Positions 37,633-46,887 of a stretch of 64,000 nucleotides of DNA are shown piece after piece; the first letter of the stretch is position 1; each line of letters opens with the position of its first letter. A program made the translations under genes and the position numbers. The stretch comes from Martelella lutilitoris. Lineage in GTDB: Bacteria; Pseudomonadota; Alphaproteobacteria; Rhizobiales; Rhizobiaceae. The DNA lies in the NCBI RefSeq assembly GCF_016598595.1, contig NZ_CP066786.1, forward strand, positions 1,015,501 to 1,079,500. Reading direction: 5' to 3'. The notes below the pieces were generated by a model. That model was given only the letters and a program-made list of their open reading frames with translations. It was not told the DNA's origin and ran no database searches.

Positions 37633-38955
37633 TTGACAGAACATCTGCCATTTCAGGTCATGGGCAAGCCGACCGGTCCGCGCTGCAATCTCGATTGCAC
37701 CTACTGCTACTATCTGGAAAAGGAAGAGCTCTATCCGGACGTCAAGCGCTTCACCATGCCGGATGCGGTGCTTGAAGCCTATATCCGCGACTACCTCGCC
37801 TCGCAGGCCGGCTTTCCCTCCCGGGAGATACGATTCAACTGGCAGGGCGGCGAACCGACCATGCTCGGCCTCGACTATTTCCGCCGCATCGTCGATCTGC
37901 AGCGGAAACATCTGCCGCGCGGCAAGACGATCGCCAACACGATCCAGACCAACGGCACGCTGCTGGACGACGAATGGTGCGCTTTTCTGAAGGACAATGA
38001 TTTCCTCGTCGGCGTCAGCATAGACGGCCCGCGCGAACTCCACGACCGTTTCCGCACCTATCGCAACGGCCGGCCGAGTCATGCTGCCGTGATGGCGGGG
38101 ATCGAGCGGATGAAGGCGCACGGCGTCGAATTCAACACGCTGACCGTCGTCAACCGCGAGAATGCCGCCTATCCGGAGGAAATCTATCAGTTCCTCAAGG
38201 ATATCGGCTCCACCTATCTTCAGTTCATTCCGATTGTCGAGCGGACCGCCGACGGTCATTCTCTGGCGCCTGCGCCGCAGATCGACGAGGACGGCGTCAC
38301 CTATGACGTGACGGCCTGGAGCGTGCTGCCGCGGGCCTATGGCGATTTCCTCTGCGGCATCTTCGACGCATGGATCAGCCGGGATGTCGGCCGCGTTTTC
38401 GTCCAGTTCTTCGACCTTCAGCTTGGCCTGTGGATGGGCGCTCCGGCGACGATGTGCTGGTTTGCCGAGACCTGCGGCCAGGGCCCGGCGCTTGAGCACA
38501 ATGGCGACCTCTATGCCTGCGATCACTATGTGTATCCGGAGTACCGCCTCGGCAACGTAATGGAAATCCCGATTGCCGAGATGATGGCCTCCGACGCGCA
38601 ACGTCAGTTCGGGCTGGACAAGCGCGAAGCGCTGCCCGCCCAGTGCCGGAGCTGCGATCTCCGGTTCGCCTGCAATGGCGGCTGTCCGAAGCATCGTTTC
38701 CTGAAAACGAAGGATGGAGAACCCGGGCTCAATTATTACTGCCGGTCGATGGCCCGGTTCAACAGGCATGCAGGCCCCGCCATGAAGGTCATGGCCCACC
38801 TCGTGCGTTCGGGACGTCCGGCTTCGGATATCATGCAACTGCGAAGATCGGGGCGGCTTCCCGGTGCTTCGGCCGTTGCGGGGCGGCCGGGCCGCAATGA
38901 CCGCTGCCCCTGCGGCAGCGGCCTGAAATACAAGCAGTGCTGCGGCAGGCCCTGA
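37633..38955 (+). CDS. Radical SAM sulfatase maturase (anSME type) with SEC-C tail
   Basis: A 440-residue protein. The radical SAM cluster motif is Cys18-x3-Cys22-x2-Cys25 (CNLDCTYC). A SPASM-type domain follows with CWFAETCGQGPALEHNG, CDHYVYPEY and CRSCDLRFACNGGCPKHRF, for two auxiliary 4Fe-4S clusters. The last about 20 residues, GRNDRCPCGSGLKYKQCC, form a SEC-C zinc motif. The family converts Cys or Ser of sulfatases to formylglycine. The start is TTG, supported by GGAGGAGGAGG just before it. No sulfatase gene is in the window. Confidence 0.88.
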   Translation: MTEHLPFQVMGKPTGPRCNLDCTYCYYLEKEELYPDVKRFTMPDAVLEAYIRDYLASQAGFPSREIRFNWQGGEPTMLGLDYFRRIVDLQRKHLPRGKTIANTIQTNGTLLDDEWCAFLKDNDFLVGVSIDGPRELHDRFRTYRNGRPSHAAVMAGIERMKAHGVEFNTLTVVNRENAAYPEEIYQFLKDIGSTYLQFIPIVERTADGHSLAPAPQIDEDGVTYDVTAWSVLPRAYGDFLCGIFDAWISRDVGRVFVQFFDLQLGLWMGAPATMCWFAETCGQGPALEHNGDLYACDHYVYPEYRLGNVMEIPIAEMMASDAQRQFGLDKREALPAQCRSCDLRFACNGGCPKHRFLKTKDGEPGLNYYCRSMARFNRHAGPAMKVMAHLVRSGRPASDIMQLRRSGRLPGASAVAGRPGRNDRCPCGSGLKYKQCCGRP

Positions 38956-39027
38956 GCGCGGCCTGAAGCCTTCGCTATTATGGCGCGCCGGATAAGGCCC
39001 GTCCCGCTCGGCGCGTCCCGAAAACGA

Positions 39028-39060
39028 AGAACCCCCGACGGCAGGGCCGTCGGGGGTTCT
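39028..39060. terminator. Strong hairpin terminator between maturase and helicase genes
   Basis: A perfect 15-bp stem (AGAACCCCCGACGGC with its complement) and a 3-base loop lie between two convergent genes. On the minus strand it is followed by TCGTTTT, so it best serves the helicase gene; it may stop both. Confidence 0.85.
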
Positions 39061-39083
39061 CACATCAGTACCTCGCCGCGCGA

Positions 39084-40436
39084 TCAGGCGCTCTGGCGGC
39101 GATCATTCTGGCGGTTGCGCTGGCGGCGCGGACGCGATTTCGCCGGGCTGTTGCGATTGGCGCCTTCGCGATGACCGTTCTCGCGGGCATCACCCGCGTG
39201 ACGCTGGCCGCCGTTGCCGGAGGGCCGGGCGCGACGCGCGGGCTTGCCGGAGGCATTGCTGCGGCCACGACCGCCGCGACCCTTGGCGGGACGGTCGGCA
39301 TGGGCGTGCGGCTCGCCGGAGGCAACCGCGATCTCGATGCCCGTCAGGCGCTGGATATCGCGCAGCAGGCCCGATTCCTCGGGCGTGCAGAAGGCGATCG
39401 CCTTGCCGTCATTGCCGGCGCGCGCGGTGCGGCCGATGCGGTGGACATAAGCGTCCGCCACTTCCGGCAGGTCGTAGTTATAGACATGGGTAACGCCGGG
39501 CACGTCGATGCCGCGCGCGGCGACGTCCGTTGCCACCAGCACGTTGATCTCGCCGGTCTTGAAGGCCTTCAGCGCGCGCTCGCGCTGACCCTGGCTCTTG
39601 TTGCCGTGGATCGAGGCCGTGGCAAAGCCGCGGCTGTCGAGGTGCTTCATCAGCTTCTCCGCGCCGTGCTTGGTGCGCAGGAAGACGATGGCGCGGCCTT
39701 CCGGATGGCTGGTCAGTTCCTGACGCAGGAGTTCGACCTTGTCAGCCTTGCCGGCAACGAAATGAACCGCCTGGTCCACCTTGTCGGCGGTCTTGCCGGG
39801 AGGCGAAACCTCGACGCGCTGCGGATTGGTGAGGAAGCGCTGCGACAGATCGGCAATCGATTTCGGCATGGTGGCCGAAAACAGCATGGTTTGGCGCTCG
39901 TCGGGAACCAGCGAGGCGATCTTCTTCAGGTCGTGAATGAAGCCGAGGTCCAGCATCTGGTCGGCCTCGTCGAGGACGAGGAAGCGCACGGCGTCAAGCC
40001 GGAGCGCGCGGCGGTCCAGGAGGTCGAGCAGGCGACCGGGGGTGGCGACCAGAATATCGGTGCCGGCGGCAAGCTGGTGCTGCTGCCGGTTGATGGATGC
40101 GCCGCCGACGACGATGTTGACCTTCAGCGGCGTCTTGCGGGCGAAGATGCGCAGGTTTTCTGCGATCTGGTTCACCAGTTCGCGCGTCGGAGCGAGGATC
40201 AGCGTCTTGACCGTCTTCGGATCGGGCTTTTTGCCGTTTTGCAGCAGCATGTCGATCAGCGGCAGGCCGAAGGCGGCCGTCTTGCCGGTGCCGGTCTGGG
40301 CAAGGCCCATGACATCACGGCCCTCAAGCACCAGCGGGATCGCCTTTTCCTGGATCGGGGTCGGCTTTTCATAGCCTTCGCCGGCGATGCGGGAGACGAG
40401 CTGGGCGGAGAGGCCGAGTGTGGAAAAATCTGTCAA
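39084..40436 (-). CDS. DEAD-box RNA helicase, RhlE type
   Basis: About 450 residues. Motifs in order: Q motif (GYEKPTPIQ), AQTGTGKT, PTRELVNQ, DEAD, SAT, RTKHGAEKL, ATDVAARGIDV and HRIGRTARAG. The C-terminal tail is rich in Arg and Gly (RGGRGRSNASGKP), as usual for RNA-binding tails. It unwinds structured RNA, for example in ribosome assembly or decay. The frame begins at GTG 40472; the TTG at 40436 (giving MTDFSTLGLS) fits the family better and has AAAGG upstream. Ends at a strong hairpin. Confidence 0.9.
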   Translation of the reverse strand: MTDFSTLGLSAQLVSRIAGEGYEKPTPIQEKAIPLVLEGRDVMGLAQTGTGKTAAFGLPLIDMLLQNGKKPDPKTVKTLILAPTRELVNQIAENLRIFARKTPLKVNIVVGGASINRQQHQLAAGTDILVATPGRLLDLLDRRALRLDAVRFLVLDEADQMLDLGFIHDLKKIASLVPDERQTMLFSATMPKSIADLSQRFLTNPQRVEVSPPGKTADKVDQAVHFVAGKADKVELLRQELTSHPEGRAIVFLRTKHGAEKLMKHLDSRGFATASIHGNKSQGQRERALKAFKTGEINVLVATDVAARGIDVPGVTHVYNYDLPEVADAYVHRIGRTARAGNDGKAIAFCTPEESGLLRDIQRLTGIEIAVASGEPHAHADRPAKGRGGRGRSNASGKPARRARPSGNGGQRHAGDARENGHREGANRNSPAKSRPRRQRNRQNDRRQSA

Positions 40437-40733
40437 ATCAATTGCGCCTTTCAAGGCATGCCGAAACGCCACCTGAGCCTGGCCCTCATGCCCAAAGCCG
40501 GTGATTTCGGTTTCAAGAACCCCGCGTGAAGTGGGATCTTATGGGTGGAAAATGCCTTCCGCGCGCCGGGCGGGAGCCCGGTCTTTCATCAAGCGCTTGA
40601 CCTGACCTTGCCCGAACCGCTTGGGTTCATCTTGGCGGGCATGCTCACGCGGCATGCGAACAGGTGGAAAGCCTTTGCCGTAAATGAGGCTTGGTCTGGC
40701 AAAAGTCAAGCGGCAAGTTCGTCGCGCCGGAAA

Positions 40734-41471
40734 TCAGGGCTTTTCGGGCCGTTTGCCGGCCAGCATCTCCCGCTTTCCGGCAAAACCGGACTGCCGGTTG
40801 ACCGTAAAGCCCGCCGCCTGAAGGTTGCGGCGCACGAAACCGGCCGCCGTGTAGGTGCCGAATGTGCCACCCGGTCCGGTATGGTCGAAAACGGCCTGCA
40901 TCAGCGCGGCGGACCACATGTCGGGATTGCGGGATGGCGCGAAGCCGTCGAGATACCATGCGTCGAAGCGCCCGGCTGATGCGGTGAGCGAGGTGAGCGC
41001 GTCGCCGCAATGGACGACAAGCCGCGTCTGCGGGTCGATCTCGATCTCGATCGTATCCGAAGGTTCGTCCGGCCAGCGCGAGACGAGCGCACGCCGTTCT
41101 TCCGCGATCTCCGGCCAGGGCGAGAGCGCGCGGTCAATCTCGACTGTCTTCATCGGGTATAGCTCAAACGAGGAGAAGCAGAGCCGCGCGTCAGCCGAGC
41201 GGAGGCGCTTCCACTGGCGCAGGGTTTCGCAGAAATTGAGCCCCGTGCCGAAGCCGAGTTCGCCGATGGAAAAGGTTCCGCCCGCCTGCCACCGCTCCGG
41301 CAGACGGTTCGCGGCGATGAAGACGTGATCGCACTCGGCCCGTCCGTCGGCCTTCGAATAGAAATGGTCCTGAAAGGCATTCGAAAACGGCATGTCGCTT
41401 TCGTGCCAGACAAGCGTCTCCGCGCCGGTTTTGCTTGCATCAGCGTCGTGTTTGTGGTCCGCATCGCCCAT
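40734..41471 (-). CDS. mnmD: tRNA 5-methylaminomethyl-2-thiouridine methyltransferase MnmD
   Basis: A 245-residue SAM-dependent methyltransferase. FSIGELGFGTGLNFCETL is the SAM-binding loop; WYLDGFAPSRNPDMW and GGTFGTYTAAGFVRRNLQAAGF are signatures of the MnmC methyltransferase domain. It completes mnm5s2U at the wobble position of certain tRNAs. Here it is a stand-alone domain, unlike the fused E. coli MnmC. It starts 22 bases from the divergent FAD oxidoreductase gene, which could supply the oxidase part. Confidence 0.88.
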   Translation of the reverse strand: MGDADHKHDADASKTGAETLVWHESDMPFSNAFQDHFYSKADGRAECDHVFIAANRLPERWQAGGTFSIGELGFGTGLNFCETLRQWKRLRSADARLCFSSFELYPMKTVEIDRALSPWPEIAEERRALVSRWPDEPSDTIEIEIDPQTRLVVHCGDALTSLTASAGRFDAWYLDGFAPSRNPDMWSAALMQAVFDHTGPGGTFGTYTAAGFVRRNLQAAGFTVNRQSGFAGKREMLAGKRPEKP

Positions 41472-41493
41472 GATGAATGGCGATAATACGAAT

Positions 41494-42663
41494 ATGACCG
41501 CGCGTCAAAAGACATCCGCAGATCTTGTGGTCATCGGCGGCGGAATCATGGGGCTCTGGGCGGCCTATCATGCGGAGAAGGCGGGCATCGAGACGCTGCT
41601 GATCGATCGCGACGCCCTGGGAAGCGGCGCAAGCAACGGGCTTCTCGGCGCGCTGATGGCCTATATGCCGGACCAGTGGGACGAGAAGAAGCAGTTCCAG
41701 TTCGAGGCGCTGGCGGCGCTTGAGGGTCAGCTGCGGCTGCTGGAAGAGGAGACGGGGCTGCAAACGGGTTATCGCCGCTCGGGCCGGGTCATGCCGCTCT
41801 ATCAGGAGCGGCAGTTGAAGACGGCGCAGCTTCGCGCCGAAGAGGCGGCGAGGAACTGGCGGCTCGGTGATCAATGCTTCGAATGGAAAGTGGTCGAGGA
41901 ACTGCCGGATGTGGGCTGGCCGTCAGGGAGCGAGGGAGCGCTCGCCTACGTCCATGAAACGCTCGCCGCCCACGTCGCCCCGCGCGGCGTCGTTGCCGCT
42001 CTCGAGGCCTTTCTCGCGACCGCCCGCCATGTCCGGATCATCCGCGAAGAAGTCGCCGCAATCGATGCCGGAGCGCACGGCATCGTGCTTTCGGACGGGG
42101 AACGTATTGGCTTTGGCAAGGCCATCGTCTCTGCCGGCGTGGGGGCTTTTTCGCTATTGCAGCCTTTGTGGGCGCCTGACGGCCAGCCGCTCGGTCGGCC
42201 GGTCAAGGGGCAGGCGGCGCTGCTCGCCGCCGATTGCGATCCGGCTTTGCCAATCTTCTTCGACAACGGCCTTTACGTGATTGCCCATGCCGGCGGCCGG
42301 GTCGCGATAGGCTCCACCTCGGAAGACGAATTCGACGCCGCTTTCACGACGGATGACAAGCTTGAAGCCCTGATCGCCGCCGCCTGCATTGCCGTTCCCG
42401 CGCTCAGTGATGCGCCGGTCGTCGAGCGCTGGGCGGGGCTTCGCCCGCGCGGCGTCCACCGCGAACCGATGATCGGGGCGCTGGAGAACATGCCCGACGT
42501 GATCGCGCTCGGCGGCGGCTTCAAGACAAGCTTCGGTATCGCCAACCGGCTCGCCGGTCACGCGATCGGCCTTGCCAGCGGTAACACCGTTTCGGTGCAG
42601 GACCTGCCGGATATATATAACCCCGAAATTTACTTGAGGCGCGCCAATAAAAACCTCGGTTGA
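41494..42663 (+). CDS. FAD-dependent oxidoreductase, DAO family
   Basis: A 389-residue FAD enzyme with ADLVVIGGGIMGLWAAYHAEKAG as the dinucleotide motif near the start and a C-terminal GLRPRGVHREPMIGALE and VIALGGGFKTSFGIANRLAG region, as in D-amino acid oxidase/glycine oxidase-like proteins. The head-to-head position with mnmD suggests it could be the oxidase that acts before MnmD on cmnm5-tRNA, but the sequence alone does not show that; a role in amino-acid oxidation is as likely. Start at 41494 is chosen; frames from 41392 or 41470 are possible, and the ribosome site is weak. Confidence 0.78.
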   Translation: MTARQKTSADLVVIGGGIMGLWAAYHAEKAGIETLLIDRDALGSGASNGLLGALMAYMPDQWDEKKQFQFEALAALEGQLRLLEEETGLQTGYRRSGRVMPLYQERQLKTAQLRAEEAARNWRLGDQCFEWKVVEELPDVGWPSGSEGALAYVHETLAAHVAPRGVVAALEAFLATARHVRIIREEVAAIDAGAHGIVLSDGERIGFGKAIVSAGVGAFSLLQPLWAPDGQPLGRPVKGQAALLAADCDPALPIFFDNGLYVIAHAGGRVAIGSTSEDEFDAAFTTDDKLEALIAAACIAVPALSDAPVVERWAGLRPRGVHREPMIGALENMPDVIALGGGFKTSFGIANRLAGHAIGLASGNTVSVQDLPDIYNPEIYLRRANKNLG

Positions 42664-42752
42664 GTGAGTAAAACCCTTCATCTCGTCGTATCAGTGTCAT
42701 CGGAATCGCGTATCGGAAGGCATGTTCATCTGTATTTCTCCGTGTGACCCCG

Positions 42753-43475
42753 ATGCCCTCCGACAAGCCACGTTATGCCATCAGCTTCACCCCGGCGCCG
42801 CATGAGGCGCTCGGCATTGTCGGGGCCAACTGGGTCGGCCGCAACGCCTATTCCGGCCAGCCGATCGAGCCGCCGATGATCGGCGGCATGTCGCTGTCGG
42901 AGATCGCCTTTCACACTGCCCTGCCGCGCCGTTACGGTTTTCAGGGCATGCTGAAATCGCCGTTTCATCTTGCCGAAGGCACAAGCGAGGCTTTGCTGCT
43001 CAACGCGCTGATGCGGTTCGCCACGGGTTGGAAGCCGTTCTTCCTGCCGCCGCTGAAGGTCGTGCGGCGGCGCGACAGCCTGGCCTTCGCTCCGGCCGTC
43101 GCCGTGCCCGCGCTCGATGATCTCGCCGCCGCCGTGGTTTCCGAATTCGATCCGTTCCGCGCGCCCCTGAGCGAGGCGGAACTGGAGCGGCGCGATACCG
43201 GCGCCTTGTCGCCGGTGCAGTTTGCCAATCTCCACCGCTGGGGGGAGCCGGACGTGATGTCGGCCTTCGCGTTTCATATGCCGCTCACCGGCCCGCTGCG
43301 GCCGCGCGACATGGAGCGGATGGAACGCGCGGCGCTGGAATTCTTCGGCCCGATCCTGGCCGAACCCGTGGAGTTCGAGAATATCGCGCTTTTCGTCGAG
43401 GAGGAGCCGGGCGCGCCGTTCTGCGTTCACTCCCTCCATCCCATGGGCGCGCTTCCGGCCCGGCGGACAGCCTGA
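42753..43475 (+). CDS. DUF1045 protein, 2H phosphoesterase-like, with altered motifs
   Basis: A 240-residue protein. RYAISFTPAPHEALGIVGANWVGRNA and RRYGFQGMLKSPFHLAEG follow the DUF1045 pattern, a 2H phosphoesterase relative. The usual first motif HxT is changed: Gln64 and Met66 replace the His and Thr. The second keeps His175 but has Pro177 where Thr would be (FHMPLTG). Catalysis by the usual mechanism is therefore doubtful. It lies just upstream of puuE, as often in rhizobia, which ties it to purine breakdown. The ATG at 42753 is preferred over GTG at 42744; no clear ribosome site. Confidence 0.78.
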   Translation: MPSDKPRYAISFTPAPHEALGIVGANWVGRNAYSGQPIEPPMIGGMSLSEIAFHTALPRRYGFQGMLKSPFHLAEGTSEALLLNALMRFATGWKPFFLPPLKVVRRRDSLAFAPAVAVPALDDLAAAVVSEFDPFRAPLSEAELERRDTGALSPVQFANLHRWGEPDVMSAFAFHMPLTGPLRPRDMERMERAALEFFGPILAEPVEFENIALFVEEEPGAPFCVHSLHPMGALPARRTA

Positions 43476-43565
43476 GATGCTTGATTTCTGTGACTTTTGC
43501 GGCTTTCCTCTTTCGGTGTCCGGGCCGGTGGAGTAGCCTCGGGCGATACTGAGAACGAGGCTTGC

Positions 43566-44501
43566 ATGAGTGCTGAAACGAGCGGGTATCCGCGCGAACT
43601 GATCGGCTATGGGCGCAATGCGCCGGATCCCAAATGGCCGGGAGATGCCCGCATCGCGGTGCAATTCGTCATCAATTACGAGGAAGGCGGCGAGAGCTGC
43701 ATTCTCGACGGTGATCCCGCGTCGGAGAACCTCCTGTCGGAGATCGTCGGCGCCGAGCCCTGGCCCGGCCAGCGCAATCTCAACATGGAATCGCTTTACG
43801 AATACGGCTCGCGCGCCGGCTTCTGGCGGCTGTACCGTCTGTTCACGGGGTTGAAGATCCCGGTCACCGTATACGGCGTCACGCGCGCCATGGAGCGCAA
43901 TCCGGAAGCCGTAGCCGCGATGAGGGAAGCGGGCTGGGAGATCGCCAGCCACGGCCTGCGCTGGCTCGAATACAAGGATTTCGATATCGAGACCGAGCGC
44001 GCCCATATCCGCGAGGCGGTGCGGCTGCACACCGAATTGACCGGCGAGCGGCCCTACGGGCTTTACCAGGGCAAGCCCTCGGTCAATACGCTCGATCTGG
44101 TGATGGAGGAGGGCGGCTTTCTCTATTCCTCCGACACCTATGCCGATGACTTGCCCTATTGGGTGCGGACGCCGGACGGCAAGCCCTTCCTGCGCATTCC
44201 CTATACGCTCGACAATAACGACATGCGCTTTGCCACGCCGCAGGGCTTCAATTCCGGTGAACAGTTCTTCGCCTATCTTAAGGACGCCTTCGACACGCTT
44301 TACGAGGAAGGCCGGCAGGGCGTGCCGAAGATGATGTCGGTCGGCCTCCATTGCCGGATTGTCGGCAAGCCGGGCCGGACGGCGGCGCTGAAACGCTTTC
44401 TTGAATATGTTCAGACGCACGACAGGGTGTGGATCCCCCGTCGCATCGACATTGCCCGCCACTGGTACGACCATCATCTGCCGAAGGAAGACGCCCCATG
44501 A
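43566..44501 (+). CDS. puuE: Allantoinase PuuE (polysaccharide deacetylase fold)
   Basis: A 311-residue enzyme that opens allantoin to allantoate. YPRELIGYGRNAPDPKWPGDARIAVQFV-type start, NYEEGGE, ESLYEYGSRAGFWRLYRLF, GWEIASHGLRW and YTLDNNDMRFA are typical of PuuE. The start at 43566 fits the family; the frame extends upstream. Its stop overlaps the start of uraD by 4 bases. First firmly assigned step of the forward purine group 43.5-46.9 kb. Confidence 0.93.
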   Translation: MSAETSGYPRELIGYGRNAPDPKWPGDARIAVQFVINYEEGGESCILDGDPASENLLSEIVGAEPWPGQRNLNMESLYEYGSRAGFWRLYRLFTGLKIPVTVYGVTRAMERNPEAVAAMREAGWEIASHGLRWLEYKDFDIETERAHIREAVRLHTELTGERPYGLYQGKPSVNTLDLVMEEGGFLYSSDTYADDLPYWVRTPDGKPFLRIPYTLDNNDMRFATPQGFNSGEQFFAYLKDAFDTLYEEGRQGVPKMMSVGLHCRIVGKPGRTAALKRFLEYVQTHDRVWIPRRIDIARHWYDHHLPKEDAP

Positions 44502-44992
44502 TCGCACGCGAAGAGTTTGTCAGCCGGTTCGGCGGCGTATTCGAATATTCGCCTTTCATCGCCGAACGCGCCTATGATCAGGGCCTTGTCGAAGAACCGC
44601 TGACGGCCGATGGCGTGCATCAGGCGCTGTGCACGGTGTTCCGTGCGGCAAGCGACGAGGAGCGTCTCGGCGTGCTGCGCGAGCATCCGGATCTTGCCGG
44701 GAAACTTGCCGTTTCGGGAGAACTGACGGAGGAAAGCAGGCGCGAACAGGCCGGCGCCGGGCTTGATCAGCTGAGCCCGGAAGAGCATGCGGAGTTTACG
44801 GGACTCAATTCCGCCTATATAGAGAAATTCCAATTTCCTTTCATTATTGCAGTCAGCGGGCTCAATAAGGACGATATTCTCGCCGCCTTCAAACGCCGGA
44901 TCGACAATTCCGCCGAGGAGGAGCTGGCTACCGCCTGTCACCAGGTCGAGAAGATCGCCGGGTTCCGCTTGCAGTCCCTTCTCGCGGAGTAA
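44498..44992 (+). CDS. uraD: OHCU decarboxylase
   Basis: A 164-residue helical enzyme. It decarboxylates 2-oxo-4-hydroxy-4-carboxy-5-ureidoimidazoline to (S)-allantoin. FVSRFGGVFEYSPFIAERAYDQG, REHPDLAGKLAVSGELTEESRREQAGAGLD seen in parts, and FPFIIAVSGLNKDDIL are family motifs. Start ATG overlaps the puuE stop. It provides the substrate for PuuE and follows hydroxyisourate hydrolase in the pathway. Confidence 0.93.
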   Translation: MIAREEFVSRFGGVFEYSPFIAERAYDQGLVEEPLTADGVHQALCTVFRAASDEERLGVLREHPDLAGKLAVSGELTEESRREQAGAGLDQLSPEEHAEFTGLNSAYIEKFQFPFIIAVSGLNKDDILAAFKRRIDNSAEEELATACHQVEKIAGFRLQSLLAE

Positions 44993-44995
44993 TTG

Positions 44996-46027
44996 ATGTC
45001 CGAACAAGAAACGAGTGTGGCCCTGCCCGATTTCGCCGTGGGTGCGATCAACCTTGCCTCGGCGCGGCTTGGCGCGCGCGCGATTTATGCGACCGACCAG
45101 TTCTTTGCGCCGCTGGCGCGCATGCTCAAGGATGATTCGCCCGTCTTCCTGCCCGGGGAGTATGACGAGCACGGCAAGTGGATGGACGGTTGGGAAAGCC
45201 GCCGCAAGCGCGTGCCCGGCCATGACTGGGCGATCATCCGTCTTGCCATGCCGGGCCGCATCCGCGGCTTCGATGTCGATACCTCGCATTTCACCGGCAA
45301 TTATCCGCCGCAATGCTCGATCGAAGGCTGCTACATGGAGAGCGGCGACCCGGACGAGAATGCCGACTGGCAGGAGGTTCTGGCAAGGCGCGATCTCGGG
45401 CCGGACAGCCACCATTTCTTCGAGATGGAGCAGGATACCCGCCAGAAGGTTTTCACCCATCTCAGAGTCCATATCTATCCCGACGGAGGGATTGCCCGGC
45501 TCAGGGCCTATGGCTCGGCCTATTTCAACTGGGACAAGGTCGGCGACGGCGAGGAAGTCGATCTCGCCTATATATTCGGTGGCACCCATGCGCTGCACTG
45601 GTCGGATGCCCATTACGGCCATCCCGACCGCACGCTTGCGCCCGGACGCGGCGTCAATATGGGCGACGGCTGGGAAACCGCCCGCCGGCGCGGCCCCGGC
45701 CATGACTGGATGATCCTGAAGCTCGGCCATCCGGGCATCATTCGCCGCATCGTCGTCGATACGGCCCATTTCAAGGGCAATTTTCCCGATACCTGCATGC
45801 TGCTCGGCGCCAACCTGCCGGAGCAGAATGACGTGTTCTCGCCGGAAGAGCTCGCGGCTTCGGAAAACTGGGCGCCGATCCTGGACGAGACCAAGCTTCA
45901 GGCGGACAATATCCACGAATTTTCCGGCGCTTCGGTGCACAATATCGGCCCGGTGACCCATGTCCGACTGGCGATCTTCCCGGACGGCGGGGTCAGCCGC
46001 CTGCGGCTATACGGAGTGAAGGCCTAG
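44996..46027 (+). CDS. alc: Allantoicase
   Basis: A 343-residue protein of two similar halves: about residues 10-170 and 180-343, each with GWE(S/T)xRRR-type and PGHDW motifs ([32 protein letters not shown]) and a FxGNxP stretch. It hydrolyses allantoate to ureidoglycolate and urea. It begins 3 bases after uraD stop; the ATG at 44996 is preferred over a preceding in-frame TTG. The internal duplication is normal for the family. Confidence 0.94.
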   Translation: MSEQETSVALPDFAVGAINLASARLGARAIYATDQFFAPLARMLKDDSPVFLPGEYDEHGKWMDGWESRRKRVPGHDWAIIRLAMPGRIRGFDVDTSHFTGNYPPQCSIEGCYMESGDPDENADWQEVLARRDLGPDSHHFFEMEQDTRQKVFTHLRVHIYPDGGIARLRAYGSAYFNWDKVGDGEEVDLAYIFGGTHALHWSDAHYGHPDRTLAPGRGVNMGDGWETARRRGPGHDWMILKLGHPGIIRRIVVDTAHFKGNFPDTCMLLGANLPEQNDVFSPEELAASENWAPILDETKLQADNIHEFSGASVHNIGPVTHVRLAIFPDGGVSRLRLYGVKA

Positions 46028-46028
46028 G

Positions 46029-46529
46029 ATGAGCATCAGCTTGCCCGTTGAGAAACTCACCCCGGAGGCCTTCGCGCCCTTCGGCACGGTGATCGCGCCG
46101 GACCCCGCAACGGCAAGAACGATCAATGGCGGCACGACCACGCGCTTCCATGCGCTGGCCACCTGCGAGGCCTATGGCACGGATGCGGCGGTGATCATCA
46201 GCATCTTCCGGGGGAGCCCGCGGCGTTTTCCCTATCAGGTGGACATGATGGAGCGGCACCCGCTCGGCAGCCAGAGCTTTTCGCCGCTTTCGCCCCGTCC
46301 CTTCCTCGTCGTCGTCGCCGAGGATCACGGCGGCACGCCGGCCAAGCCGCGCGTGTTTCTCGCGGAGAACGGGCAGGGGGTCAATTACCGCGCCAATGTC
46401 TGGCATCATCCGCTGATGGCGCTTGGGAAGCCGAGCGATTTTCTGGTTGTCGATCGCGACGGACCCGGCGACAATCTGGAGGAATATATCTATCCCGCCC
46501 TGTTCACCATCGAGGAGACTGCGTTTTGA
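46029..46529 (+). CDS. allA: Ureidoglycolate lyase
   Basis: A 166-residue cupin-like enzyme that splits ureidoglycolate into glyoxylate and urea. [13 protein letters not shown] at the start, [16 protein letters not shown], and [21 protein letters not shown] are characteristic. It starts 1 base after alc ends and its stop overlaps the next gene by 4 bases. It is the last step of the route in this window; no urease gene is present. Confidence 0.94.
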   Translation: MSISLPVEKLTPEAFAPFGTVIAPDPATARTINGGTTTRFHALATCEAYGTDAAVIISIFRGSPRRFPYQVDMMERHPLGSQSFSPLSPRPFLVVVAEDHGGTPAKPRVFLAENGQGVNYRANVWHHPLMALGKPSDFLVVDRDGPGDNLEEYIYPALFTIEETAF

Positions 46530-46882
46530 CCGGCCTGACAACACATGTTCTCGACACCGCACTTGGGCAGCCTGCTTCGGAGATGAAGATCGATCTTTAC
46601 CGTCTGCACGGCGAGAAGCGAGACTTCATCAAGACGGTCTATACCAATGATGACGGCCGCGTCGACGGCGGGCCGATCATTGCCGGGAATGACCTGGAGG
46701 TCGGGCAGTATGAACTGGTCTTCCACGCCGGCGAATATCTCAGGCGCAGCGGCGCGACGCTGACGGAGCCGGCCTTTCTGGAAGATATTCCGCTGCGTTT
46801 CGCCATCGCGGACGTGACGGCGCATTATCACGTGCCGCTGCTGCTTTCGGCCCACGCTTATTCCACCTATCGCGGAAGCTGA
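46526..46882 (+). CDS. uraH: 5-Hydroxyisourate hydrolase (transthyretin-like)
   Basis: A 118-residue protein starting at TTG, with GAGGAG 9 bases upstream and a 4-base overlap with allA. The N-terminal [13 protein letters not shown] holds the active His; the C-terminal YRGS tetrapeptide is the hydrolase signature. It hydrolyses 5-hydroxyisourate made by PuuD. Located after the enzymes that act later, so gene order does not follow pathway order. Confidence 0.94.
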   Translation: MTGLTTHVLDTALGQPASEMKIDLYRLHGEKRDFIKTVYTNDDGRVDGGPIIAGNDLEVGQYELVFHAGEYLRRSGATLTEPAFLEDIPLRFAIADVTAHYHVPLLLSAHAYSTYRGS

Positions 46883-46887
46883 CTCCC

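Noticed and set aside
42726..44507. 593-residue minus frame across DUF1045 and puuE
   Set aside because: Antisense to genes with clear family motifs and coupled starts.
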